Source: Spirirestis rafaelensis WJT71-NPBG6 (lineage in GTDB: Bacteria; Cyanobacteriota; Cyanobacteriia; Cyanobacteriales; Nostocaceae). Taken from it: a stretch of DNA of 62,853 bases. The DNA is taken from assembly GCA_019359015.1 (NCBI GenBank), contig JAHHID010000040.1:1-62853 (forward strand), read 5' to 3'. Shown here in pieces: positions 47,712 through 57,805 of this stretch. The translations under genes were made by a program, and so were the position numbers. Each line of letters opens with the position of its first letter. The first letter of the stretch is position 1. The notes under the pieces are model-generated. The model searched no databases. It worked only from the letters and a program-made list of their open reading frames with translations, and was not told the DNA's origin.

Positions 47712-47803
47712 GGCTAGTTATGGAGGTAAGGAGCTTAGTAATAAAACTACTACTTAATTATTATCAGTTATATAAGTTATTCGCAAAAAAACAGTCTCAG
47801 TAA

Positions 47804-48049
47804 AAACCCTGATACATTCATGAGCATCAGCGAGAACAGCTAGCAATTTTCCTGCATTTGCCTCTCCACATAGCCTGCGCTCCGGAAGGCTTTGTAAGCG
47901 TAACGACGCGAGCTAACTCGTCCGGTTCCTTTTTGGCTCTCAAGCGAGTCAGTTAAAAATACTCAATTGGTCAGTTTGTGGATTTAAGCTATGTATGGTA
48001 GAAGTAGCCTACATGGTCAACCTTTATCTCAAACTTGACATAAAGCATA
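47804..48049. other. Gap with a repeat unit before the DUF3146 gene
   Basis: 246 bp. At 47874-47925 lies GCCTGCGCTCCGGAAGGCTT and ACGACGCGAGCTAACTCGTC, interspersed-repeat sequences. The last 50 bp leads to a GTG start at 48050. Confidence 0.5.
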
Positions 48050-48313
48050 GTGAGTACTAAACGTCTGCCAGAAAGCATTGCCCATGTCAGGGTTACTCGC
48101 CAATCCTGGCAACACGGCTTCCTTGAAGGGGAAGTCAGTGCGGGTGACTTTGAGTGGCAGTTCCAATGGCATTTTCGCCGGGGAGAACTGTCTGTTAAAC
48201 CTTCTCAAGGTCGTGCGTTAATTAAAGAACCCCTCGGTCGGTTCTTGGAGCAACGAGACTACGAGCTAGAGCCTGGAGGAGATTATGCTTTTACTATTCG
48301 GGCTGAATTATAA
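48050..48313 (+). CDS. DUF3146 family protein
   Basis: Starts at GTG 48050. The 87-residue cytosolic protein is a single beta-rich domain, with VRVTRQSWQHGFLEGEV, GDFEWQFQWHFRRGEL and GRALIKEPLGRFLEQ, matching the small cyanobacterial family DUF3146 of unknown function. Convergent with the YqgF-like gene 78 bp downstream. Confidence 0.8.
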   Translation: MSTKRLPESIAHVRVTRQSWQHGFLEGEVSAGDFEWQFQWHFRRGELSVKPSQGRALIKEPLGRFLEQRDYELEPGGDYAFTIRAEL

Positions 48314-48391
48314 CGAAAAGAGGGAAGAGGTAATAGATAATGGGGAAGGTGAGAATATAAGCTACCCGACGCTTTGCGATTAGCAATTACT

Positions 48392-48835
48392 TTATACCGC
48401 TGATTCGGTTAAGCGATTTAAATATCTTTCGATTAAGAGGATGGCAACAATGTCATCTATAGGTCTTGGTGGTTGTCGCATACCTTGTGGCAATAGTTTC
48501 GAGAGTCCTTTGGGTGGGTACATTTGCCAATAGCGATCGCGTGCTTCTAAGCTGGTGTAACGCTCATCCACTAAAATGATATTCAGCGGCTCTTTTACTT
48601 CTTCAGTTATTTGCTGTTTCCACCGTTTTGCTGTAGTTTGGTCGCCCATGACCATCAAGGAAATAGGAAAATTTTGGCGCAGTTTATCAATCGAGGCGAT
48701 CGCCTCACTTGACAAGACAACTTGATGATAATGTAGTTGTCGATCTAGCCCCATCACTGCTAAACCACACTTATCTTTACCCGGATCAAAGCCCAAAATC
48801 ACTGGTTGCGTCGGTGAAAATTCACGAATATTCAT
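48392..48835 (-). CDS. YqgF/RuvX-like RNase H-fold nuclease
   Basis: The 147-residue protein shows the RNase H-fold pattern of YqgF: VILGFDPGKDKCGLAVMG with the first catalytic Asp, a central acidic strand NIILVDERYTSLEARDRYW and a final PIDDIVAILLIERY with the last Asp pair. YqgF processes pre-16S rRNA in other bacteria and was formerly called a Holliday junction resolvase. This divergent cyanobacterial form may differ in substrate. It is 111 bp downstream of the DUF3084 gene on the same strand. Confidence 0.82.
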   Translation of the reverse strand: MNIREFSPTQPVILGFDPGKDKCGLAVMGLDRQLHYHQVVLSSEAIASIDKLRQNFPISLMVMGDQTTAKRWKQQITEEVKEPLNIILVDERYTSLEARDRYWQMYPPKGLSKLLPQGMRQPPRPIDDIVAILLIERYLNRLTESAV

Positions 48836-48946
48836 ATTAAATAGGTCAATAATTAATAGTTAATAATTAACTAAGTACCACAAATAAAAACACGTGTTTC
48901 AACAAATTTTGTTCATCTTATTTTCTTCCAATGCCCCATCCCTTTT

Positions 48947-50440
48947 TTAGGTGCTAAAAATAATTTGTCCGTTTTGTATAACAAGTAATCTCACTTTCAG
49001 GGGTCCGACTGTATAAATATCTTCTGCCGCAACAGCTTTAATATCCACAGGTTGATCGTACTGCCTTAGTTGAGCAATAAAGCGAAGGACGGGACCCTGT
49101 ATTTGAATATCTTCGACAATTCCTGCATTACGGGCGCGAAATTGAGAAGCAGAAATCAGCAGTTGTAGCCGTTGCTGCAACTGATAGGATGTCATGGTTT
49201 TAGGATCGGCAGTAGTTGTAGCCACCACTTCACCTCCGGTAAAGACGACTTGATTTCGCGCTGCATCGGCAAAAAATTCTATCTGCTTTTCGCCTCTGAC
49301 GTAATTACCAGCAGAGAAAATTCGCACCGCGTATTCTCGACCATCACTAATCTGCTTGCTGAGTTGCTCCACCCTCTCTTGGGTAACACCCAATATTTGC
49401 ACATTATTGACAGGATTTGTATTTGGTTCAGCTAATTCTATGTTGGCATTACGGTTAGCTTCTTGTAATAATTTAATCACAGCAGTACGGGCAACAGCAG
49501 AATCAGGAGCGCGAATTACACCAGCAGCAATAACTTGACCGCGAACCAAAGCAACTTTACCCAAACGCAAATAGCGAAAAGACTGGTAATATTTTTCTAG
49601 CCTTGCGACTTCCTGTTCTAGATAGTCCTGTTGTGTTTCTAATTCTTTGAGGCGAGATTCCCTTTGGGTAATTACTTGCTCTCGCGAGGCAATTGCTGAA
49701 TTCCGCTCTCTAATGAGTCGATCTAGTTGAGAAATTTTTCGATCGCGCTGTTCGATAGTTTCTTGGCGATTAGCAAGTTCGCGATCGCGTTTTTTAATTG
49801 CTGTTTGAGCTTCGGCGATCGCTTTTTTGGCTTCATCAAACAATCGTTGACGTTCTGCTCGCAAGCGCTGAATTCCTCCCAACAGTTCTTTTCTCTGCTG
49901 GGAAACGCTTTCGAGTTGATTTATAGCTTGTTGATACCGACTAACAACTTGACTTAGTTGGTTTTGAGTACGTTCCAGGTTCGCTTGAGTTTGAGCCTGT
50001 TGAGCAATAGTACGGTTTAATTGAGCTTGTGTAACTTGTTGTTTAGCATTCGCCTCTTTCAACGATTGATTAGTCTGCTGCAATTGTTGTTGAGCTTGGG
50101 TTTGTTCTTTTTTGGCTTTGTCTAATTCAACTTCTACTTGACTTTTTTGCGCTTCTGCGGTTTTTAGTTGGTCGCGCTTCTGCCTGAGGTCTCTTTGAAT
50201 ATTTTCTAGCTCAAAGACTCCTTTACGCAATCCTTCGTCAGCGGCAAATAAAATCCCTAAAGTTGACGCAGAAATTAAAGCGCCTGTAAAAATAGTTATT
50301 ACGACTGCGGTGTTTTTGGGACGCAGCTTGAATAGAGAGAGGCGTGCTTTGCCAACCCGGGTGCCAATGCGATCGCCCACGGTGGCTATCACGCCCCCTA
50401 TAATTAAAATTGCCGCTATGAGGATGTACCCGGTGGTCAT
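48947..50440 (-). CDS. DUF3084 membrane protein with long coiled coil
   Basis: The 497-residue protein has two N-terminal membrane segments (about 4-24 and 46-68), a long coiled coil (about 75-285, rich in Gln, Lys, Glu and Arg) and a C-terminal globular domain (about 290-497) containing VALVRGQVIAAGVIR and VEDIQIQGPVLRFIA. This is the DUF3084 family, widespread in cyanobacteria, of unknown function. A structural or envelope role is suggested by the topology only. It is upstream of the YqgF-like gene and convergent with none; ntcA lies 159 bp further upstream on the same strand. Confidence 0.88.
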   Translation of the reverse strand: MTTGYILIAAILIIGGVIATVGDRIGTRVGKARLSLFKLRPKNTAVVITIFTGALISASTLGILFAADEGLRKGVFELENIQRDLRQKRDQLKTAEAQKSQVEVELDKAKKEQTQAQQQLQQTNQSLKEANAKQQVTQAQLNRTIAQQAQTQANLERTQNQLSQVVSRYQQAINQLESVSQQRKELLGGIQRLRAERQRLFDEAKKAIAEAQTAIKKRDRELANRQETIEQRDRKISQLDRLIRERNSAIASREQVITQRESRLKELETQQDYLEQEVARLEKYYQSFRYLRLGKVALVRGQVIAAGVIRAPDSAVARTAVIKLLQEANRNANIELAEPNTNPVNNVQILGVTQERVEQLSKQISDGREYAVRIFSAGNYVRGEKQIEFFADAARNQVVFTGGEVVATTTADPKTMTSYQLQQRLQLLISASQFRARNAGIVEDIQIQGPVLRFIAQLRQYDQPVDIKAVAAEDIYTVGPLKVRLLVIQNGQIIFST

Positions 50441-50598
50441 CTTAAGCTACCGAATCCTTCCAGATACAAGCCTACTACTTTCAATCATTCTCTGCGGTGG
50501 ATTTGAGGTTGGCAATAGCTTAGAGCAGTCAATTTTTAGACTATGGGTGTTATTTCTAAAAAATGAAGGAGCGCTACTGCCTAAGCCTCAATTGTATG

Positions 50599-51270
50599 CT
50601 ATGTAAATTGCCTACTTAAAGTAACAGGTTTGTGAACAGTAATCTTTTTTTTGTGAATGGAAATCATCTTCTTTTCGCGCAAATCGCCCAGTAAGCGGGT
50701 GACGGTAACGCGAGTCGAACCAATTGCCTCAGCGATCGCTTGATGAGATAGCTTCAGATCAATTGTAATTCCATCCGCACAAGGAATGCCAAAATCCCGA
50801 CACAGAATCAACAGAAAACTCACTAATCTCGAACCCATATCTCGGTGAGCGAGAGTTTCAATCATCATCTCTGTCTGCAAAATCCGCGAAGAAAGACCCC
50901 GCAACATTAGCATTGACAATTCGGGATTTTCCTTAAGTGCTTGCTCAACCTGTTCGATTGGTGCTGATAGCAAATCCACGGGTGTAAAAGCAACGGCATG
51001 GTAAAACCGATCTGACTTATTTCCCGTTAGTAATGACAACACACCAAAAACGCTATTTTCCCTTAGCAGTGCTACTGTTATTTCTTCTCCTGCCTCATAT
51101 ACCCTGGAAAGCTTTACAGCACCCTTCAAAAGAAAATAAACTCTTTCGGCAGGATCGCCAGGAAAAAAGATCGTTTTATTGCGTTCAAACGTTTCCACAA
51201 CCGGTGGAAACGCTCCGGTTGCCATCTGACGAAAAACATTTGCTAGGGCTTTATCTTGTGCCACGATCAT
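50599..51270 (-). CDS. ntcA: Global nitrogen regulator NtcA
   Basis: The 223-residue CRP-family activator is the size of Anabaena NtcA. It has an N-terminal effector-binding beta-barrel ([20 protein letters not shown] region, binding 2-oxoglutarate), a long dimer helix (about 112-145) and a winged helix-turn-helix (about 174-197, [20 protein letters not shown]) that is essentially the family consensus. NtcA activates nitrogen-assimilation and heterocyst genes at GTA-N8-TAC sites when nitrogen is scarce. A perfect site lies 89 bp upstream (51359-51372), so autoregulation is likely. In Anabaena NtcA and HetR activate each other and act on hetC and hetP, which are also in this window. Confidence 0.98.
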   Translation of the reverse strand: MIVAQDKALANVFRQMATGAFPPVVETFERNKTIFFPGDPAERVYFLLKGAVKLSRVYEAGEEITVALLRENSVFGVLSLLTGNKSDRFYHAVAFTPVDLLSAPIEQVEQALKENPELSMLMLRGLSSRILQTEMMIETLAHRDMGSRLVSFLLILCRDFGIPCADGITIDLKLSHQAIAEAIGSTRVTVTRLLGDLREKKMISIHKKKITVHKPVTLSRQFT

Positions 51271-51358
51271 CTACCTTCCCCTACCCAATGCCGGAAAAAC
51301 TAAAACTGATTTCCTAAGAATACACCCGAAAAATCAATAACACACCGTCAACCTTTTT

Positions 51359-51372
51359 GTACTTTACTATAC
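51359..51372 (-). promoter_or_regulatory. NtcA-binding site in the ntcA promoter
   Basis: The sequence GTACTTTACTATAC is an exact GTA-N8-TAC palindrome. On the minus strand a TATTGA sequence (51339-51334), close to a TAN3T -10 box, follows after 19 bp, slightly tighter than the usual 20-23 bp. The site is 89 bp upstream of the ntcA start, fitting positive autoregulation. Confidence 0.75.
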
Positions 51373-51652
51373 TTATGGTCATATATTCATAGCTATTTGT
51401 TTATAATGATACATAATTTTTGATAGTTCCAGCTACTAGTTCTTAATAGGTACGATCCAAAGTTGTACTCAACAGGTTTTTTCTCAAAAAATTCACGCTT
51501 TCTTGAGAATATCTTAAGGAAGATGCAAGAATCTATTCATTCCCCAAGGTGCTTCAGACAAAATATTCACGTGCAAATACTGTTTAAAACAAAGACAAAG
51601 CAGGCTCAGATTCGAGTATGCTCTATCTTGATCGTTCACGTTAACAATTTTT

Positions 51653-52429
51653 ATGTTAAATCTCGCCGGTAAAAACGCTCTTGTCACAGGCATTGCCAAT
51701 AACCGCTCCATCGCTTGGGGAATAGCCCAACAACTGCACTCTTGGGGCGCAAACCTCGGCATTACTTACCTTCCGGATGACCGAGGTAAAATGGAAAAAA
51801 AAGTCGCGGAATTGGTGGAGCCCCTCAGTCCTAGTTTGTTTCTTCCGTGTAATGTGGAGAATGATGAGCAAATTGAATCTACTTTTAATACAATCACCGA
51901 AAAGTGGGGCAAATTAGATATTTTGATCCACTGTCTTGCTTTTGCGAACAAAGAAGATTTGACTGGAAATTTTAGTCAAACCTCGCGTCCAGGTTTTAAT
52001 AAAGCTTTAGAAGTTAGCACTTACTCATTAATACAACTAGCAGGTGCAGCTAAACCTTTAATGACAGAAGGTGGTAGCATTATCACCCTCACATATTTAG
52101 GTGGCGTTAAAGTGATTCCTAACTACAACGTTATGGGAATCGCTAAAGCCGGATTAGAAATGAGCGTGCGTTACCTTGCATCTGAACTAGGTCCACAAAA
52201 TATTCGTGTAAATGCCATCTCCGCAGGTCCGATTCGCACTTTAGCATCGAGTGCGGTAGGCGGCATTTTGGATATGATTCATCATGTAGAGCAAGTTGCA
52301 CCTTTACGACGCACTGTCACTCAACTAGAAGTAGGCAATGCAGCAGCTTTTTTATGTAGCGATTTAGCCAGCGGAATTACTGGACAAGTCCTGTATGTAG
52401 ATGCAGGATATGAAATCATGGGGATGTAA
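51653..52429 (+). CDS. fabI: Enoyl-ACP reductase (NADH), FabI
   Basis: The 258-residue short-chain dehydrogenase reduces trans-2-enoyl-ACP in fatty acid elongation. It has TGIANNRSIAWGIAQ in the nucleotide-binding loop, the FabI-specific catalytic Tyr-x6-Lys in YNVMGIAKAGLEMSVRYLA and the C-terminal SGITGQVLYVDAGYEIMGM. Length is typical. It is followed on the same strand by hisB after a 213-bp repeat-rich gap; the fabI-hisB order is common in cyanobacteria. Confidence 0.97.
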   Translation: MLNLAGKNALVTGIANNRSIAWGIAQQLHSWGANLGITYLPDDRGKMEKKVAELVEPLSPSLFLPCNVENDEQIESTFNTITEKWGKLDILIHCLAFANKEDLTGNFSQTSRPGFNKALEVSTYSLIQLAGAAKPLMTEGGSIITLTYLGGVKVIPNYNVMGIAKAGLEMSVRYLASELGPQNIRVNAISAGPIRTLASSAVGGILDMIHHVEQVAPLRRTVTQLEVGNAAAFLCSDLASGITGQVLYVDAGYEIMGM

Positions 52430-52642
52430 AATTGGGCAAAGGGCAAAGGGCATTGGGGAGCCAGTGCCGTGCGGTCAAACATCGGCGCGGATGCCTTAAC
52501 CGTCCCGCAATCATTGTTGAACCCGCTCGTGAGGTGTCCTCCGTTGTTCGCGCAGCGTCTCCGACAGGAGAGGTATAGCCGCGTCATTGGTAATTATTCC
52601 CAACCCCATGCCCTATGCCCCATGCCCCATGCCTTATTTATT
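52430..52642. repeat. Repeats between fabI and hisB
   Basis: GGGCAAAGGGC units (52433-52455), then GTGCGGTCAAACATCGGCGC and GCGCAGCGTCTCCGACAGGA, then CCCATGCCCTATGCC units (52603-52632). The hisB frame stays open through this DNA, which would give a spurious N-terminal extension from 52469. Confidence 0.8.
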
Positions 52643-53311
52643 ATGCAAATCAGCGATGCCTCCGGCAAGGACTCCGTCCTACGCCAACTTCTCTCCTCAC
52701 ACCACGACCAGCCAAATAAAACTTCTCGAATTGCGACTGTAAGCCGCACTACGGGTGAAACTGATGTCCAGGTGACCATCAATCTAGATGGTACAGGCGT
52801 TTGTAATGCAGCAACTGGCATTCCGTTTTTGGATCACATGCTGCATCAAATAGCCTCCCACGGACTGATTGATTTGGATGTCCAAGCTAAGGGAGACTTA
52901 GAAATTGATGACCACCACACCAATGAAGATGTGGGTATTACTTTAGGGCAAGCATTCAGCCAAGCATTAGGCGACAGAAAAGGCATTGTCCGCTTTGGTA
53001 ATTTCCTCGCACCTTTAGATGAAGCTTTAATTCAAGTGGCGCTGGATTTTTCCGGTCGTCCCCATATAAGCTATGGTTTACAAATTCCTACTCAACGGGT
53101 GGGAACTTACGACACCCAACTAGTGCGGGAATTTTTTGTAGCGGTGGTAAATCATAGCCAAATGACGCTACACATTCGCCAACTTGATGGCATTAATTCC
53201 CATCACATTATTGAAGCGACATTTAAAGCGTTTGCTAGGGCAATGCGGATGGCGGTGGAAATCGATACCCGTCGTGCTGGTATGATTCCCAGTTCTAAAG
53301 GCGTTTTGTAA
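52643..53311 (+). CDS. hisB: Imidazoleglycerol-phosphate dehydratase
   Basis: ATG 52643 ([10 protein letters not shown]) is chosen because the frame upstream to 52469 is translated repeat DNA. The product of 222 residues has the two manganese-binding histidine clusters [10 protein letters not shown] and [13 protein letters not shown] and the [13 protein letters not shown] motif. It converts imidazoleglycerol phosphate to imidazoleacetol phosphate in histidine synthesis. It is monofunctional, without the phosphatase domain of E. coli HisB, as in most bacteria. Confidence 0.96.
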   Translation: MQISDASGKDSVLRQLLSSHHDQPNKTSRIATVSRTTGETDVQVTINLDGTGVCNAATGIPFLDHMLHQIASHGLIDLDVQAKGDLEIDDHHTNEDVGITLGQAFSQALGDRKGIVRFGNFLAPLDEALIQVALDFSGRPHISYGLQIPTQRVGTYDTQLVREFFVAVVNHSQMTLHIRQLDGINSHHIIEATFKAFARAMRMAVEIDTRRAGMIPSSKGVL

Positions 53312-53512
53312 AGAGGAGGGGGAAAGGGAAGCGCTAATTTGGTCTTCTCCCAAACGGAGAGGCGCTTCTCCAAGGGGTTTCTCCAGGTAGATCATACCTG
53401 GGTGAAAAAAATAAAAAACTTTCTTTTGTTCGCTTTTCCCCTTCCCCTTTGTCCTTTTCCCTTCTATAAATATAGTATCTTTGCTGTAGCCATGAGCACA
53501 ATTTAAATAGAA
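53312..53512. repeat. Repeats after hisB
   Basis: A TCTCCCAAACGGAGAGGCGC and TTCTCCAAGGGGTTTCTCC block (53345-53382) of the interspersed type, followed by the small dyad CCAGGTA..TACCTGG (53382-53400). The latter could be the hisB 3' hairpin, although it lacks a T-tract. Confidence 0.5.
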
Positions 53513-54478
53513 ATGAAGTCTGTTGCTTCTTCCCCTGATTCTCAACTAAATACTACAGACCATCCACCAGTAGTGTTAACTTCCGAGTTAAGAAAAGTCT
53601 ATCGTACCGGCTTTTGGATGAATCAAAAAGTCGTATCCCTGAAAAACTGTTCTTTAAAAGTTTACAAGGGAGAAACCTTTGGTTTGTTGGGACCAAATGG
53701 TGCTGGGAAAACTACGCTTTTAAAACTTTTGCTAGGAGTTATCCGTCCAACTGCTGGGCGAGGATTATTATTGGGTAGACCGCTAGGCGATCGCACTGTT
53801 AAGGAACGTATCGGCTATCTACCTGAAAATGCTTATTTATATGACTATCTCACTGGCTGGGAATTTTTGCAGCTAGCAGCCGGACTATTCCAAATTCCTC
53901 AAAGCGTGCAACGCCAACGCATCCCCGATCTGGTAGAATTAGTGGGTTTATCCCCGGTGGATGCTCGCAAAAAGCAAATGCGCCGCTACTCCAAAGGAAT
54001 GCTACAGCGTGTGGGTATGGCACAGGCATTAATTAACGATCCAGAATTGGTGTTTCTAGATGAACCAATGTCTGGACTTGACCCAGTGGGACGCTATCAA
54101 ATGCGGGAAATTATTTTGTCGTTAAAAACTGCTGGCAAGACAATTTTTTTCAATAGCCATATTCTCAGTGAAGTAGAGAAAATATGCGATCGCGTTGCTA
54201 TTCTCTCTCAAGGTCAATTAATTTGCTCTGGTTCCCTCAATGAACTTTTAGGAACTAGCCCCACATATCGTGTAAAAGGTCAAGGTGGTGACTCGGAAGT
54301 TCTCAAAAAATGGATACTTAGTCTAGAATTTGAACCCGATGGTTCTTGGCAAGGTGAATTACAAGAAGATTACTATGATTTTCTTGCTAGTCTCCGATTG
54401 ATGGGTGGGCAGATTATTGCTATGAACTTGTCCCGTCCCTCCTTAGAAGAGTTTTTTATGCAACAAGTGAAAAAATAA
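53513..54478 (+). CDS. ABC transporter ATP-binding protein
   Basis: The 321-residue ATPase has Walker A GPNGAGKTT, a signature RYSKGMLQR, Walker B LVFLDEP and the switch HILSEVE, in the class that partners ABC-2 type permeases (NatA/CcmA/DrrA-like). The C-terminal extension of about 90 residues is typical of this class. No permease gene is adjacent in the window, so the partner must be elsewhere and the substrate is unknown. Confidence 0.9.
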   Translation: MKSVASSPDSQLNTTDHPPVVLTSELRKVYRTGFWMNQKVVSLKNCSLKVYKGETFGLLGPNGAGKTTLLKLLLGVIRPTAGRGLLLGRPLGDRTVKERIGYLPENAYLYDYLTGWEFLQLAAGLFQIPQSVQRQRIPDLVELVGLSPVDARKKQMRRYSKGMLQRVGMAQALINDPELVFLDEPMSGLDPVGRYQMREIILSLKTAGKTIFFNSHILSEVEKICDRVAILSQGQLICSGSLNELLGTSPTYRVKGQGGDSEVLKKWILSLEFEPDGSWQGELQEDYYDFLASLRLMGGQIIAMNLSRPSLEEFFMQQVKK

Positions 54479-55031
54479 AATCATTCTCTTAATTGGTAAA
54501 ACAAGTCAACTGTGCTCAAAGCTGTAATGTTTTAAATTCTGATAGTAGTTAATTTATAACTATCGAGTTATTTGGTCAAGATACCAGTCCTAAATAAGAG
54601 CCAGAAAAACAAGATGCCCGATAAGCAAGAGCGAAGTCACGAATATGAACAAATCTGAAGCTATCGATTTTTTAAAAATCAGCTATTTTTTTATAGCTAG
54701 TTGATTAGACTTATCAAAAATATCATTTTTTTGTTATTTTTTATGAAGTACCCGTTATATTTTAAAATATTGTTCTTTACGCTACGTCATCTTAGTATAT
54801 AATCAATAAAACCAAATTTTATACTTGCATAAATTGTATTTATGACTATGTAATATTAAACTAGTAAAACTTTAAATTAACTTTACCAAAAATTCAAATT
54901 CAACCAACAACTTGTCTCCGGAAAATGGCGCTATTTTCTGAAAAGAAGAATGTTGGGGAACTTGAATACTTACGTATAGTCAAGATAAAAATGTTAAGAC
55001 AGCACTTTATTCATGGTGGTATCAGCTAAGT
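54479..55031. other. Intergenic gap, no gene seen
   Basis: 553 bp, strongly AT-rich in the middle. It should hold the promoter of the SLBB gene. No repeat, terminator or RNA gene was recognised. Confidence 0.55.
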
Positions 55032-56486
55032 ATGGTTAATACAGGTATGTTAAAATTCCTCACCCAGTCAGTTGCAGGTGTAGCGTTGTTAATGGCTGTT
55101 ACTGTGGCTTTGCCGGATGTTAGCCAAGCTCAAAGACAACCTAGAGCAGCTACCACACAGCTTGATGCAAATTACACCTTAGGAGGAGGCGATCGCATCC
55201 AGGTTAAGGTGTTTGAAGTAGATGAATATTCGGGTGAGTACCAAATACCTCCTGGTGGCGCGATCAACCTAGCTTTGATTGGCAGCGTTTCCGTTCAAGG
55301 GCTAACAACCGAACAAGCAGCTGACGAAATTGCCAGAAGATATGCTCGCTTTCTCAAACGTCCCCTAATCTCAGTCAATCTTTTATCACCTCGCCCCATT
55401 AACGTGATCGTTGCCGGAGAAGTGTCACGTCCTGGGGCTTACTCTCTCAGCTTGCAAGGAGGCGCAGGTGACAATCCTGGCGTACAATACCCAACTGTAT
55501 TAGCGGCAATTACAACGGCTCAGGGGACGCTCAGTAATGCCGATATAACTCAAGTGCAATTGCGGCGCAAGCTAGGACGTAGCGGTCGAGAGCAAGTAGT
55601 CAGCATTAATTTGAAAGAACTCATCCAAACAGGCAGGTTATCACAAGATATTACTTTGCGCGATGGAGATACAATTGTTGTGCCAACAGCAGCCAGACTC
55701 GACTTGGCACAAGCACGCAATTTATCTGCCGCTAACTTTGCCGCTGACCCCACCAGACCGCGCACCGTAGCAGTGGTTGGTGAAGTGAATCGTCCGGGAT
55801 CGTATCTTGTCACCCAAGGTGCGACAGAAGGAGGAAACGCAACTGGTGGTGGTGCTGGCGTAAGTATCACCGGTCAGCCAACTGTAACGCGCGCGCTTCA
55901 GTTAGCTGGGGGAGTTACACCACAAGCTGACATTCGCAATGTCAAAATCCGCCGACAGACAAGAGCAGGTGGGGAACAAATTATAGATATCAATCTTTGG
56001 CAACTAGTGCAAACTGGTGATGTCAATCAAGACACAATTGTGCAAGACGGAGATACGATTTTCTTCCCCACGGCAACAGAGATCAACGCAGCAGATGCAA
56101 CTGTCTTAGCTAATACTACTTTGTCTCCGGCTACTATTCAAGTTGGGGTAGTAGGCGAAGTTAAAAGACCGGGGAATGTAGAAATTAAGCCTAATAGCTC
56201 CTTAAATCAAGCGCTACTTGCTGCGGGGGGATTTGATGGTGCTAATGCTAGCAGTTCTGCTGTCGATTTGGTTCGCCTCAATCCTGATGGTAGTGTCACC
56301 AAACGTAAAGTAAAAGTAAATTTTGGCGCTGATATTAATCCGCAAACTAATCCAATACTCCGCAATAATGATGTTGTCGTAGTTTACCGCTCTGGTACAG
56401 CCAAGGTTGGTCAAACTGTAGGCAGTATTATCAATCCTGTAGCTGGTGTGTTAGGTATTTTGCGATCTTTATTTCTTGGGTTTTAG
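55032..56486 (+). CDS. Polysaccharide export protein with SLBB domains (Wza-like)
   Basis: The 484-residue protein has a Sec signal (about 1-33, ending VSQAQ), a polysaccharide-export N-terminal domain (YTLGGGDRIQVKVFEVDEYS) and three SLBB motifs, IVAGEVSRPGAY, VVGEVNRPGSY and VVGEVKRPGN. Such proteins form the outer-membrane channel for exported polysaccharide. It lacks the lipobox of E. coli Wza. The glycosyltransferase gene downstream is convergent. ATG 55047 is an alternative start. Confidence 0.92.
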   Translation: MVNTGMLKFLTQSVAGVALLMAVTVALPDVSQAQRQPRAATTQLDANYTLGGGDRIQVKVFEVDEYSGEYQIPPGGAINLALIGSVSVQGLTTEQAADEIARRYARFLKRPLISVNLLSPRPINVIVAGEVSRPGAYSLSLQGGAGDNPGVQYPTVLAAITTAQGTLSNADITQVQLRRKLGRSGREQVVSINLKELIQTGRLSQDITLRDGDTIVVPTAARLDLAQARNLSAANFAADPTRPRTVAVVGEVNRPGSYLVTQGATEGGNATGGGAGVSITGQPTVTRALQLAGGVTPQADIRNVKIRRQTRAGGEQIIDINLWQLVQTGDVNQDTIVQDGDTIFFPTATEINAADATVLANTTLSPATIQVGVVGEVKRPGNVEIKPNSSLNQALLAAGGFDGANASSSAVDLVRLNPDGSVTKRKVKVNFGADINPQTNPILRNNDVVVVYRSGTAKVGQTVGSIINPVAGVLGILRSLFLGF

Positions 56487-56683
56487 ACAAACTATATATT
56501 GGAGCGTTTGTCAAGCTTTTTAGTCACAAAATAAGCGATCGCTAGCTAATTTGTGTAGAAGCGATCGCGCATTTTTGAACTTGTAGCAACCGTGTTTTTG
56601 TGCTAAGGCAGCTTTATAGACACCTGTTTCAGTCAGTAGAGCCGTCACAAAGATAATTCAGTTTCCAATGCCCAATATAATTA

Positions 56684-57661
56684 CTAATTAATCAACACCA
56701 ACTTGCGAATATGAGCATTTTTTTGATTCGTACTGCGTGAAAAGACAGCATTCAGCAAGAGCCGCCAAGCCACAGGAGAAAGTACAGATGGATCAAGCAT
56801 TTGCAGAACGCTTTTAATGTTTCTTTGCTTGAGTGCAACTATTGCCCAATGTAGTTTCAAATAATTTTTAATATCTTGAAGCGCAGGGATATTAGGACGA
56901 TGTTTTTTATCCACCAAAGCGTAGATTTTCTCTTTCATCAAAATATTTGTATCTAGCCGCCGAGACACAGAAAACTTATGATTGTAAGCACCTGCCCAAA
57001 TGGTACGGTAGGCTAGGCACTGATTGAGGAAAATAGCATCGCCAAACTGAGCAATGCGAATCCAGCAATCAATGTCATCGCAATTAGCATTAAGTTTTGA
57101 GTCCCAAGTACCAACTTCCAGAAAAACGTCACGACGACAAGCTACTTGTACGGGGGTTCCAAAGGGCAAAACCTCTAAAAGCATACCGTAGTGAATATCA
57201 GTTTGGGGAATATAAAAAGCTAATCCGGAACCAAGATGCGGTGTGCGGTTGAGTTCAACTTGTAGCTCATCCACTTGAGCGGCAATACAAGAGCAGATGA
57301 CAGCTTCAGAATTCTTTTCTGAGGATACGTCATGCGAGACCTGGGCATGTTTGGCGATCGCTTTTGTCATCTGTTCCAAACAATTAGGCGCCAAGTAGTC
57401 GTCATCATCCAAAAATTTAATCCAGTCACCACTGGCTTTGGCAACTCCGGTATTTACGGATGTTGCATGACCTTTGTTAACTTCGTTACGATAATAAACA
57501 ACTTGATTTCCTAAGCTTTTGACATAAGCTTGAGTGTCATCAGATGAACAGTCATCAACAACAACCACTTCACACTCAATCGTCTGATTAAGAGCAGAGT
57601 CTATGGCTCGTCGCAGCAAGTTTAAACGATTATAGGTGGTGATGACGACAGTAAATTTCAT
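56684..57661 (-). CDS. Family 2 glycosyltransferase
   Basis: ATG 57661 (MKFTVVITTYNRLN) is chosen because further upstream codons are unlike the family and run toward rplS. The protein of 325 residues has a GT-A domain with VVVDDCSSDDT, VNKGHATSVNTG and the DxD-type FLDDDDYLAP, then a C-terminal helical part. It would transfer a sugar from a nucleotide donor during glycan assembly. Specificity is unknown. Convergent placement with the SLBB gene suggests a polysaccharide role but not co-transcription. Confidence 0.9.
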   Translation of the reverse strand: MKFTVVITTYNRLNLLRRAIDSALNQTIECEVVVVDDCSSDDTQAYVKSLGNQVVYYRNEVNKGHATSVNTGVAKASGDWIKFLDDDDYLAPNCLEQMTKAIAKHAQVSHDVSSEKNSEAVICSCIAAQVDELQVELNRTPHLGSGLAFYIPQTDIHYGMLLEVLPFGTPVQVACRRDVFLEVGTWDSKLNANCDDIDCWIRIAQFGDAIFLNQCLAYRTIWAGAYNHKFSVSRRLDTNILMKEKIYALVDKKHRPNIPALQDIKNYLKLHWAIVALKQRNIKSVLQMLDPSVLSPVAWRLLLNAVFSRSTNQKNAHIRKLVLIN

Positions 57662-57805
57662 AAATCTCAGACCTGTGGCGTACCCCTTTAAAATATACCT
57701 TCTATTTCCAGGTGGTTGTACCGGAAAAATCATTAACCGGAAATAACTAGACTGTTCGGGGGTTCTCGAATTATTATGGATGATTGTGAGTTTTTTAAAT
57801 AGACT

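Noticed and set aside
52469-52642. N-terminal extension of hisB
   Set aside because: The frame is open only because it crosses repeat DNA; ATG 52643 begins the protein-like sequence.
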